DNA of 12,102 nt from contig JBHEMU010000061.1 in assembly GCA_046262415.1 (NCBI GenBank), positions 1 through 12,102 of the forward strand, written 5' to 3'. The position numbers and the translations under genes were made by a program. This stretch comes from JACDAS01 sp046262415. Lineage in GTDB: Bacteria; Actinomycetota; Thermoleophilia; Gaiellales; Gaiellaceae. Below, piece after piece: positions 1 to 6,156 of the stretch (within the stretch, counting starts at the first letter, position 1; each line of letters starts with the position of its first letter). The notes under the pieces are model-generated. The model was not told the DNA's origin. It did not search any database and worked only from the letters and a program-made list of their open reading frames with translations.

Positions 1-766
1 CGAGCAAGCCGGTCGCGACGAGCCCGAGCAGGATCGGCCCGTGGCTCGCGTTCGCGAGCTTCTGCAGCGCCCCGTCGAGGCCGATCGCCTCCTTCGGGTC
101 GTACTCGATCGCCGCCTTGCAGAGGAACCCGCCGATCAGGACGAACACGACCATCCTGGCGGTCAGCCCGACGACGCCGATCCGCGTCGCCCAGGGCCTG
201 GCCGCGTCGCTCGTGTCCCAGTGGTCGAGGAACGACCTGGTGGCAGCTCGGTAGCCGTTGAAGACCCCGGCCCCGACGAGCGTCAGGCCGGCGAGGCCGA
301 CCAGCCAGGTGCCGGCCGGCCAGTCGAGCACGGTCGAGGTCGTCTTCCGCGCCTTCGAGGTCTGCGACTCCCGCTCGCCGGGACGCGTCACCAGCCGGAC
401 GGTGGCGAGGGTCAGCGACGCGTAGACCAGGCCTCGACCGGCGAAACCGGCGCGCCTGGCGACCCCGGAGGCGTCGTCGTCGTCCTCCCCCCGCCGCCCG
501 AAGAGCGCGTCGGCGAAGCGCCAGGCCGCATAGCAGGCGAACCCGAGAGCCAGCCCCACGAGCAACGCCTTGCCGAGGGCATCGTCCGCCACGGTGGCCA
601 GCGCCCCCTCCCGGCTCGTCGCCTTGCCGCCGCCGCCGATCGCGAGCCGGATCGCGAGGAGGGCCACGATCGCGTAGGACACGCCCTTGGCGACGAGACC
701 GACCCGCGCGAGGACGGTGATCCAGCGTGGATTCTCGGTCGGGAGCACGGCGGCGAGGTCGCTCAT
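1..766 (-). CDS. DUF1206 family membrane protein (3' end cut by window)
   Basis: The ATG at 766 opens 255 codons that run off the left edge, so the C-terminus is missing. The protein shows the three-fold repeat of the DUF1206 family. Each unit starts with a Gly/Arg-rich helix (about residues 20-43 'RVGLVAKGVSYAIVALLAIR', 106-126 and 195-219) followed by a second hydrophobic helix (about 66-84, 152-168 and the cut end). That makes about six membrane segments in the cytoplasmic membrane. An acidic loop (EDDDD, residues 94-98) separates the first two units. The family is common in Actinobacteria and has no established biochemical role. It follows msrB on the same strand with a 34-bp gap. A TAGACC hexamer six bases before the ATG fits a leaderless start, so it may have its own promoter. 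The family call is firm; the function is unknown. Confidence 0.85.
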   Translation of the reverse strand, partial: MSDLAAVLPTENPRWITVLARVGLVAKGVSYAIVALLAIRLAIGGGGKATSREGALATVADDALGKALLVGLALGFACYAAWRFADALFGRRGEDDDDASGVARRAGFAGRGLVYASLTLATVRLVTRPGERESQTSKARKTTSTVLDWPAGTWLVGLAGLTLVGAGVFNGYRAATRSFLDHWDTSDAARPWATRIGVVGLTARMVVFVLIGGFLCKAAIEYDPKEAIGLDGALQKLANASHGPILLGLVATGLL

Positions 767-800
767 CGCGCCGGTCTACCCGCCCGCCGACTTTTGAACG

Positions 801-1199
801 CTACGCCTCTCGATCGAGCGTGAGCGCCGCGGAGTTGACGCAGTAGCGCAGCCCGGTCGGGTCGGGGCCGTCCTCGAAGACGTGCCCGAGGTGGCCGCCG
901 CAGGCGGCGCACTGGATCTCGGTGCGGCGCATCAGCCAGCTCTGGTCGTCCTCCTCGGCGATCGCGTCCTCGCTTGCCGCCTCGTAGAAGCTGGGCCAGC
1001 CGCTGCCGGAGTCGTACTTCGTCTCCGAGCGGAAGAGCTCGGCGCCGCACCCGGCGCACCGGTACGTCCCCGGCTCCTCGGCGGCGTTCAGCTCGCCGGT
1101 GAACGGCCGCTCCGTCCCCTTCTGGCGCAGCACGCGGTACTGCTCGGGGGTCAGCTCCCGGCGCCATTCCTCGTCGGTCTTCTGCACGCGCGGCGACAC
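801..1199 (-). CDS. msrB: Peptide-methionine (R)-S-oxide reductase MsrB
   Basis: This 132-residue cytoplasmic enzyme reduces the R epimer of methionine sulfoxide in proteins back to methionine, using thioredoxin. The full MsrB fold is visible: N-terminal 'WRRELTPEQYRVLRQKGTE' (from residue 12), two zinc-binding CxxC pairs (C48/C51 and C97/C100), 'SGSGWPSF' (64-71), the 'GHLGHVFEDGP' block (102-112), and the catalytic cysteine C120 in 'RYCVNSAAL'. I chose the GTG at 1199 because family homology begins just after it. An in-frame ATG at 1250 would add 17 Arg-rich residues with no family counterpart. There is no Shine-Dalgarno sequence, but TAGGCT lies seven bases upstream, as expected for a leaderless transcript. 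The resolving cysteine position found in some MsrBs cannot be judged here. No defects are seen. Confidence 0.95.
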   Translation of the reverse strand: MSPRVQKTDEEWRRELTPEQYRVLRQKGTERPFTGELNAAEEPGTYRCAGCGAELFRSETKYDSGSGWPSFYEAASEDAIAEEDDQSWLMRRTEIQCAACGGHLGHVFEDGPDPTGLRYCVNSAALTLDREA

Positions 1200-1283
1200 T
1201 GACCGGAGCCTACCCGCGGGCGAGCGGCGGTAGCTCCGATGGCGCCGCACGCTCGCGAAGGCGCGCGGCGCGAAGGATCCGCG

Positions 1284-2930
1284 TCAACGCCTCGCAGCCG
1301 TCGTCGCGGTGGCGGCGAAGATCGCCTGCCTGAACTCGCCCGGGAACGGCGGCTCGTTCGCCAGGGCGAAGACCGCGATCGCCTTCCCGCCCGACCAGGA
1401 GACCGAGATGTAGTCGGCCAGCATGCGCCCGAGGCTCGTGTCGGGCAGCCAGAGGAGGTCCATCGAGATCGCGTTCAGCCGGTCCGGCTTGCCCCACGTC
1501 CTGCCGCCGTTCCTCGACTCGATCAGGCCGACCCCGAGCCCGCTCCCGCAGTAGGAGGCGAAGCTGCAGCTGTGCGGGACCGAGTGGTAGGCGACGGCGA
1601 TCCTCGCCCGGTTGCCCGACGTCGAGGGCTGGACGGCGATGCCCGGCACGAAGTGGTCGATGTCGGCGGTGCGCGGCTCGATCGGCACGCGCCTCGTCTC
1701 CGACCAGACGACCCCGTTGCCCGAGGTCGCGTAGACGATGTCGTTCGGGACGCAGTCGTCGCGGAAGCGGCAGTCCGACCACGCGACGTACACCCGTCCC
1801 CCGCGGTCGACGTCGACCGAGGGCAGGGGCGGGGCCCGCAGGCCGCCGGGGTCCTCGTAGAGCAGGCTCGACACCCGGATCGGATCGCCGAAGGTCGCGC
1901 CGCCGTCGGTCGAGCGGATCGCGGCGATCTGGTCGGCGAGGACGACCTCGCCGGCGAAGACCGCGTAGAGGACGACCAGCGTTCCGTCGGGCCGGACGAT
2001 CGGCTGGGCGCCGTTCACGATCGCCTCCTCGGGCGTCGCCGGCGAGGCGGTCGGTCCCGTCCAGGTCAGGCCTCCGTCGGTGGATGTCTTCGTGACGATC
2101 CGGTCCGTGGCCGAGTCGAGGTACGACACGTAGCAGTGGCCGCGGAAGCGGCTCGACGACCAGTTGTCGCAGACGATCCATTCCTTGTCGAGGCCGGAAT
2201 CGGTCTCCCGCTCGACGAGCACCGGCGCGCTCCAGCGCAGGCCGTCCACGGAGCGGCTGACGTTGAGCTCGAAGGCGTCGGGCGTCCTGCCGAGAGTCGC
2301 GATCAGCCAGGTTCCGTGGCGCGCGTCGTAGGCGACCACTGGGTCGCTGGCGATGTCCATCGTCCCCGCGGGAGTCGAGAAGAGCGTCAGCTGGGGGAGG
2401 AAGCCCGACCGCCACGTGCGGCCCGCGTCGCGTGTGGTGGCCCAGCCGATGTTCGCCGCGCCGCCCGAAGCGATGCGACCGGACTGGAAGGTGACCACGG
2501 CGGTTCGCCCCCAGGAGAAGCTGTCCGGCTCCACCTGGGTCTGGTGCTGCCCGTCCGGGATGCGGTAGGGATCGCGGGAGAGCTGACGCGCGACGACCTC
2601 GCAGTCCGTGGCGACGAGGTCTTGCAGCTCCGCGTTGGCCAGGTCCCGGCCCGCACCGCAGGAGAGCGAGTCGATCGCGGCGTCGTTCTGCGCCGCGAGC
2701 CGGTCGTTCCCCGCCCCGCCGTCGAGGACGTCCCGGCCGTCGCCTCCGACGAGGAGGTCGTTGCCGCCCAGCCCGCGAATGGCGTCGTTGCCGGCGTACC
2801 CGTAGATCGCGTCGCTGCTCTCGGTCCCGTTCAGCCGGTCGGCCGCGTCGGTTCCCGTGATCATCTGCGCCCATGCCGCCGAGCTGCCGAGGAGGGCGAG
2901 AACGGCGACGGTAGCCGCGAGGGGGCGCAC
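1284..2930 (-). CDS. Secreted RTX-repeat and Asp-box (sialidase-like beta-propeller) protein
   Basis: Numbered from the GTG at 2930, this is 548 residues. Residues 1-21 form a signal peptide ending 'SSAAWA', so the product is exported. Residues 23-80 carry RTX-type calcium-binding nonapeptides ('YAGNDAI', 'GGNDLL', 'GDGRDVL', 'GAGNDRL'), followed by a Cys...Cys closing segment (about 89-110) often seen in Thermoleophilia proteins. The rest has at least five Asp-box-like turns (about 166-173, 225-233, 282-290, 339-347 and 472-479, e.g. 'STDGGLTW'), the mark of a sialidase/BNR beta-propeller. Asp boxes are structural, and I cannot identify the Arg triad or Tyr/Glu pair of true sialidases, so enzymatic activity is not shown. 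The frame stays open up to 3053, but that extension translates the ~100-bp repeat and would put Arg-rich sequence before the signal peptide, so I prefer 2930. TACCGT lies nine bases upstream. Confidence 0.8.
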   Translation of the reverse strand: MRPLAATVAVLALLGSSAAWAQMITGTDAADRLNGTESSDAIYGYAGNDAIRGLGGNDLLVGGDGRDVLDGGAGNDRLAAQNDAAIDSLSCGAGRDLANAELQDLVATDCEVVARQLSRDPYRIPDGQHQTQVEPDSFSWGRTAVVTFQSGRIASGGAANIGWATTRDAGRTWRSGFLPQLTLFSTPAGTMDIASDPVVAYDARHGTWLIATLGRTPDAFELNVSRSVDGLRWSAPVLVERETDSGLDKEWIVCDNWSSSRFRGHCYVSYLDSATDRIVTKTSTDGGLTWTGPTASPATPEEAIVNGAQPIVRPDGTLVVLYAVFAGEVVLADQIAAIRSTDGGATFGDPIRVSSLLYEDPGGLRAPPLPSVDVDRGGRVYVAWSDCRFRDDCVPNDIVYATSGNGVVWSETRRVPIEPRTADIDHFVPGIAVQPSTSGNRARIAVAYHSVPHSCSFASYCGSGLGVGLIESRNGGRTWGKPDRLNAISMDLLWLPDTSLGRMLADYISVSWSGGKAIAVFALANEPPFPGEFRQAIFAATATTAARR

Positions 2931-2939
2931 CCTGCGGCG

Positions 2940-2945
2940 ACGGTA
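2940..2945 (-). promoter_or_regulatory. Candidate -10 element of the RTX/Asp-box gene
   Basis: TACCGT reads toward the gene and ends nine bases before the preferred GTG start. It lies just downstream of the ~100-bp repeat, so a transcript starting here would not contain the repeat. No convincing -35 box is seen. Confidence 0.25.
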
Positions 2946-2964
2946 CCGGTACGGCGCGAGCGGC

Positions 2965-3063
2965 GCTAGGAGCGGGTCTCTACCCGGATGCGCTCGTGCG
3001 GACGGCTCAGACGGAGCACGGGCAAGCCCGCGCTCCTGAGGTCGGCGCCGCAAGTGACGCCTA
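2965..3063 (-). repeat. ~100-bp structured intergenic repeat, copy A
   Basis: Read on the minus strand, this 99-base stretch matches 5946-6047 (plus strand) at 96 of about 102 aligned positions: three substitutions and three single-base indels. It starts eight bases after the stop codon of the 226-residue gene and ends 34 bases before the GTG of the RTX gene. It can form three hairpins: a short 5' one with GGCGTC and GGCGCC arms, a long GC-rich one flanked by CTCAG/CTGAG, and a 3' one with GAGCG/CGCTC arms around GGGT-AGAG-ACCC. The segment 3037-3031 (AGGAGCG) can instead pair perfectly with 2974-2968 (CGCTCCT). I do not recognise it as a known RNA family or mobile element. Confidence 0.85.
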
Positions 3064-3071
3064 CCGAAGTT

Positions 3072-3752
3072 CTACGGCGTGTCCCACTCGACCAGGACCT
3101 GCTGGGGGTCGGCGGGGTCGACCTTCGCGGGGAACGTCTTCCCCTCCGCGAACTCCTCGGTCACGCGCGTCGGGACGAGGGCGCCCGTGACCACCTCGTA
3201 GGGCGCCGACCCCGGGCGCGTCACCGCGAGCCGCAGCTTCGCGACGTGGCTGTCGCCGAACGCCATCGGCTTCGCCTCGAAGTCGACGATCTTCGCCTGC
3301 GCATCGACCCCGACGGCACGCAGGTGCTCGGGGCTCGCCTGCGCCACGCCGTCGGCGACGATCTGGAGGCCGGGGTGCATCTGCAGCGGCGACCCGACGA
3401 CCGCCGCCCTGCCCGCCTGCCCGAAGAACCCGCCCATCTGCCCGAGGAACTTCAGCGCCTCGAGCCCGCTCAGCTGCGTGGTCTGGGTGGCGACGTGGAC
3501 GTGCGCCCCGCGGGGGATCTCGACTCCCATCGACCTCAGCAGCTCGAACACCTCGATCGGCATCCCCTCGGGCACGCCGGCCTCGCGGGCCCGGGCCGCG
3601 TCGAGCTCGCGCTGCGCCGGCTCGCCGCGCTCCTCGCCGCGCTCCTCCTCGTCGGAGAGCGTCGGCGGCGCCGCGGGCGCGACGCGGGCCGTCGCCGTGG
3701 AGCCGAACATCGACTCGTCCTCGTCCCGCCGCCCGAACGGCCACCACCTCAC
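3072..3752 (-). CDS. Actinobacterial protein of unknown function (226 residues)
   Basis: I do not recognise a named family. The GTG at 3752 gives 226 residues with no signal peptide or membrane segment. Residues 1-9 ('VRWWPFGRR') are a Trp/Arg cluster. Residues 30-60 are a charged Glu/Arg-rich helix, and 62-80 read 'EGMPIEVFELLRSMGVEIP'. Residues 98-118 are Gly-rich. The C-terminal part (about 150-225) looks like a small beta domain ending 'FPAKVDPADPQQVLVEW'. That ending recurs in actinobacterial proteins whose C-terminus carries a 'VDPxDPxxV' strand, often without known function. The longer open frame up to 4157 overlaps the ATPase gene in antisense and is rejected. TAGACT eight bases before the GTG supports this start. 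The gene is divergent from the AAA+ gene, with exactly 100 bp between the starts, so the two could be co-regulated. Confidence 0.75.
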   Translation of the reverse strand: MRWWPFGRRDEDESMFGSTATARVAPAAPPTLSDEEERGEERGEPAQRELDAARAREAGVPEGMPIEVFELLRSMGVEIPRGAHVHVATQTTQLSGLEALKFLGQMGGFFGQAGRAAVVGSPLQMHPGLQIVADGVAQASPEHLRAVGVDAQAKIVDFEAKPMAFGDSHVAKLRLAVTRPGSAPYEVVTGALVPTRVTEEFAEGKTFPAKVDPADPQQVLVEWDTP

Positions 3753-3760
3753 GGCGGGCG

Positions 3761-3766
3761 AGTCTA
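3761..3766 (-). promoter_or_regulatory. Candidate -10 element of the 226-residue gene
   Basis: TAGACT on the minus strand is followed by eight bases and then the GTG start, with no Shine-Dalgarno sequence between. This fits a leaderless or nearly leaderless mRNA. It lies in the divergent 100-bp region shared with the AAA+ gene. Confidence 0.35.
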
Positions 3767-3852
3767 CCGGCTGCCCTGCGAGTCGCACGGACGACGCCGT
3801 CCCGCCGGTCCGGGGGTCGGGCGGCTCCGCCGGGGCTGACAAGATAGGGCGC

Positions 3853-4878
3853 GTGCCGAACCCGCTCGACGACGCCGCGCAGACGATCCGGGAGGGCCTC
3901 GAGCGGCTGCGGCGAAGCGCCGGTGAGGAGCCGGCGGTCGACTGGGTCGCCGACCGTTTCGGGTTCCGCCGCGCCGAGCCCGCGCGCAGCCTCGAGGAGC
4001 TGCAGGCCGAGCTCGACGCCCTGGTCGGCCTCGACTCGGTGAAGGAGCAGGTGCGGGCGCTGGTCGCATTCCTGCAGGTGCAGGCGAAGCGGAAGGAGCA
4101 CGGCCTGCCGGAGGTGGCGACGAGCCAGCACCTCGTCTTCTTCGGCAACCCCGGCACCGGGAAGACGACGGTCGCGCGGCTGCTCGCCCAGATGTACCGG
4201 GCGATGGGCCTGCTCGAGCGCGGTCATCTGGTCGAGGTCGACCGGGCGGCGCTCGTCGGCCAGTACGTCGGCACCACGGCGATCAAGACCGACCGCGTCG
4301 TGCGCAAGGCGCTCGACGGGGTCCTCTTCGTGGACGAGGCGTACGCGCTGGCCCCGCCCGACGACCGCTACGACTTCGGGCCCGAGGCGATCGAGACCCT
4401 GCTCAAGCGGATGGAGGACTACCGCGAGCGGCTCGTCGTCATCGTCGCCGGCTACCCGCGCCTGATGCACCGCTTCCTGGTCTCGAATCCGGGACTGCGC
4501 TCGCGCTTCTCGCGCGAGATCTCCTTTCCCGACTACTCCACCGACGAGCTCCTGGCGATCATGCGGAAGTTCCTGGACGAGCATGCATACACCCTCGGCG
4601 AGGGCGCCGAGGACGAGCTGCGCCGGATCTTCGAGGGAGCGGAGCGCGGCGAGGGGTTCGGCAACGCTCGCTTCGCGCGGACGATCTTCGAGCAGGCGCT
4701 GAACGCGCAGGCGCTGCGGCTGGCGGGAGGCGCGGGAGCCGCCGTCGCCGAGCTCGAGCCTCCGGAGCTGCAGCGCCTGACCGCGGCGGACTTCGCTGCG
4801 GCGGCCGAGGGCCTCGGCGAGGCCGCGCAGCCGCACGGGGAGCGGGGCCTCTTCCGGCGGCGGCGACGGGGGTCCTGA
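3853..4878 (+). CDS. CbbX/SpoVK-type AAA+ ATPase
   Basis: The GTG at 3853 gives 341 residues, a usual length for stand-alone CbxX/CfqX-family AAA+ proteins. The N-terminal 50 residues are charged and helical. The AAA+ domain follows: 'LDALVGLDSVKEQVRALV' (54-71), Walker A 'GNPGTGKTT' (98-106), pore-loop 'YVGTT' (138-142), Walker B 'GVLFVDEAYAL' (156-166), and an Arg-finger region 'SNPGLRSRFSREISFPDY'. The C-terminus is basic (RRRRR). Relatives include CbbX (Rubisco activase in proteobacteria), SpoVK, and the ATPase domain of ESX EccA. No Rubisco or type VII genes are in view, so the substrate is unknown. The longer frame back to 3478 lies antisense over the divergent gene and is rejected. The sequence around 3840-3846 (CAAGATA) may be a -10 element for a leaderless start. 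A GC-rich hairpin follows the stop. Confidence 0.9.
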   Translation: MPNPLDDAAQTIREGLERLRRSAGEEPAVDWVADRFGFRRAEPARSLEELQAELDALVGLDSVKEQVRALVAFLQVQAKRKEHGLPEVATSQHLVFFGNPGTGKTTVARLLAQMYRAMGLLERGHLVEVDRAALVGQYVGTTAIKTDRVVRKALDGVLFVDEAYALAPPDDRYDFGPEAIETLLKRMEDYRERLVVIVAGYPRLMHRFLVSNPGLRSRFSREISFPDYSTDELLAIMRKFLDEHAYTLGEGAEDELRRIFEGAERGEGFGNARFARTIFEQALNAQALRLAGGAGAAVAELEPPELQRLTAADFAAAAEGLGEAAQPHGERGLFRRRRRGS

Positions 4879-4885
4879 GCTTCCG

Positions 4886-4915
4886 GGCCGAGCGCGCAAG
4901 GCGCCGCTTCTGGCC
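4886..4915 (+). terminator. Candidate GC-rich hairpin after the AAA+ gene
   Basis: Eight bases after the TGA, GGCC (4886-4889) pairs with GGCC (4912-4915). Inside it, AGCG-CGC and GCG-C-CGCT form a stem around an AAG loop. There is no T tract, so it would be a non-canonical terminator or a 3'-end stabiliser rather than a standard intrinsic terminator. Confidence 0.35.
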
Positions 4916-4997
4916 GATGCCGCACGCCGTCCTCGGTACCTGGTACAAGGAGGGCGGCGCGCAACGAGGGCGGCCCCCCGGCGCCAGGAGGAGAGGA

Positions 4998-5948
4998 ATG
5001 GTCCCGAGCAGCTTTGCGTCCGGCAAGACGACGCCCGAGGAGCGCGAGCTCGGACGCTCGATCGCCTATGAGCTCCGCGACGTCGCGCGGGGGAGCTTCG
5101 CCGCGCTCTACGTGTCCGGGGCGAAGGGCACGCTGACGCTGCTCGGCGCGACCGCGCCCGACACGCCCGCGCGGGCGCCGGCGGTCGCCCGGCGCAGTCT
5201 GGTGGCGGGCGAGCCGGTCGTGGCGGACGGTGGAGAGCTGCGAGCGCTGCGGGGCCTTCCGGAACGGTTCGCAACCGCCGTCGCAGCACCGCTCGTCTTC
5301 GAGGGGGCGCGGGTCGGGGCCCTCCTGCTCACGCTCGGGACGGAGCTCGGGGAGGAGGAGCACGAGGCGGTGGCGGCGCTCGGGAGGCTGGCTGCCGCCG
5401 CGCTCGTCAATGCCAGACGCTTCTCGCTCACCTTCAGCGAGGCCCGCCGCGACCCGCTGACGGGGCTGGCCAACACCCGCGCCTTCCACGAGGAGCTCGA
5501 CGCCCTGCTCGGCGGCGAGGCCAGCGGAGGGGACGTGACGCTCGCCATTCTGGACCTCGACGACTTCAAGGCGATCAACGACGCCGTCGGGCACCCGGGC
5601 GGCGACCGCGTGCTTCGCCAGGTCTCGCGCGTCGCGCAGCGCAGCGTGCGCGCGGGAGAGGAGGTGTTCCGCGTGGGCGGGGACGAATTCGCGATCATCC
5701 TCCAGGGAAGCGCTGTGGCCGGGACGGCCGTCGTCGACCGCATCCAGCAGGCGGCGGCGGCCCACAGGCGGCCCCTCCGTCTGCCCACCATCTCGGCGGG
5801 AATCGCCACGTACCCGGGGGAGGCCCGGACGAAGAACCAGCTGATCGAGCGTGCCGACCGGGCCATGTACCGGGCGAAGGAGGAAGGGGGAGGCGGCATC
5901 GGCCGGTACGGCGGCAACGGCGGTCGCGCGCGCGGCACAGCGGCCTAG
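4998..5948 (+). CDS. GAF-like plus GGDEF diguanylate cyclase
   Basis: This 316-residue protein most likely converts two GTP to cyclic di-GMP. The strong AGGAGGAGAGGA ribosome site directly before the ATG at 4998 decides the start over the in-frame ATG at 4917. Residues 17-142 look like a GAF-type sensor ending in the helix 'EHEAVAALGRLAAAALVNAR'. The GGDEF domain starts at 'RRDPLTGLANTRAF' (150-163), has 'DLDDFKAINDAVGH' (186-199) and the intact active-site GGDEF at 227-231, and ends with 'RADRAMYRAKEEG'. The feedback-inhibition I-site normally reads RxxD five residues before GGDEF. Here it is RAGE (218-221), so product inhibition may be weak or absent. No membrane segment is seen, so it is probably cytosolic. 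Its TAG stop forms the first three bases of repeat copy B. The neighbouring glycan genes suggest a link to surface polysaccharide, which is inference. Confidence 0.92.
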   Translation: MVPSSFASGKTTPEERELGRSIAYELRDVARGSFAALYVSGAKGTLTLLGATAPDTPARAPAVARRSLVAGEPVVADGGELRALRGLPERFATAVAAPLVFEGARVGALLLTLGTELGEEEHEAVAALGRLAAAALVNARRFSLTFSEARRDPLTGLANTRAFHEELDALLGGEASGGDVTLAILDLDDFKAINDAVGHPGGDRVLRQVSRVAQRSVRAGEEVFRVGGDEFAIILQGSAVAGTAVVDRIQQAAAAHRRPLRLPTISAGIATYPGEARTKNQLIERADRAMYRAKEEGGGGIGRYGGNGGRARGTAA

Positions 5949-6047
5949 GCGTCGCTTTGCGACGCCGACCTCAGGAGCGCGGGCTTGGCCCGTGCTCCGT
6001 CTGAGCCGACCGCACGAGCGCATCCGGGTAGAGACCACGCTCCTAGC
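5946..6047 (+). repeat. ~100-bp structured intergenic repeat, copy B
   Basis: This is the 102-base partner of copy A (2965-3063, minus). It begins with the TAG stop codon of the GGDEF gene. Hairpin I is a perfect 8-bp stem (5948-5955 with 5959-5966, loop TTT). Hairpin II is an 11-bp stem with one G-T pair (5974-5984 with 5988-5998, loop TTG), extendable by CTCAG/CTGAG (5970-5974 with 6001-6005). Hairpin III pairs 6016-6020 with 6038-6042. In an exclusive alternative, AGGAGCG (5973-5979) pairs with CGCTCCT (6038-6044), enclosing the whole 3' part. There is no T tract, which argues against a standard terminator. A -10-like TACGCT lies 13 bases beyond its end. Confidence 0.85.
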
Positions 6048-6060
6048 TGGGTGAACTCGC

Positions 6061-6066
6061 TACGCT
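6061..6066 (+). promoter_or_regulatory. Candidate -10 element of the nucleotidyltransferase gene
   Basis: TACGCT lies just past repeat copy B and six bases before the in-frame CTG at 6073. The spacing matches the other TANNNT-start pairs in the window and would make that CTG the first transcribed base. No good -35 box is seen. Confidence 0.25.
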
Positions 6067-6156
6067 TGCCGCCTGGACCACCCGGACGCCGGCACCCGCT
6101 CGCTCCGCCTCGAGGCGGAGGTTCGCACGCTGCGAAACGACATCGCGGCGGCAGAG

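Noticed and set aside
1239..2969. 576-codon plus-strand open frame opposite the RTX/Asp-box gene
   Set aside because: The minus strand encodes a signal peptide, RTX repeats and Asp boxes. The plus-strand product is low-complexity Arg/Val/Gly-rich and matches nothing.
2931..3053. N-terminal extension of the RTX/Asp-box protein to the ATG at 3053
   Set aside because: The extra 41 residues are a translation of the repeat plus Arg-rich sequence, and they would displace a complete signal peptide from the N-terminus.
3061..5289. Very long minus-strand open frame (about 742 codons) across the AAA+ and GGDEF genes
   Set aside because: It is antisense to two clear enzymes with intact motifs. Its product is Arg/Pro/Ala-rich with no recognisable domain, as expected of antisense frames in GC-rich coding DNA.
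5974..5998. Hairpin II of the repeat as an ordinary intrinsic terminator
   Set aside because: No T tract follows the stem in either copy, and conservation extends more than 40 bases beyond it, which a terminator would not need.
4533..6038. 501-codon minus-strand open frame over the GGDEF gene and repeat copy B
   Set aside because: It is antisense to the GGDEF gene. Its opening residues resemble those of the plus-strand frame at 2988 only because both start in the repeat, read in reverse.
5946..6047. Repeat as a TPP riboswitch (CTGAG ... ATCCGGGTA resembles its conserved 3' half)
   Set aside because: The 5' GGGGTGC segment and the CTGAGA/ACC arrangement are missing, CTGAG is paired with CTCAG here, and the flanking genes have no link to thiamine.
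5946..6047. Repeat as a c-di-GMP (GEMM) riboswitch, given the adjacent GGDEF gene
   Set aside because: The GEMM consensus blocks do not align on either strand. A short GCAAAGC-like string on the opposite strand of copy B is lost in copy A.
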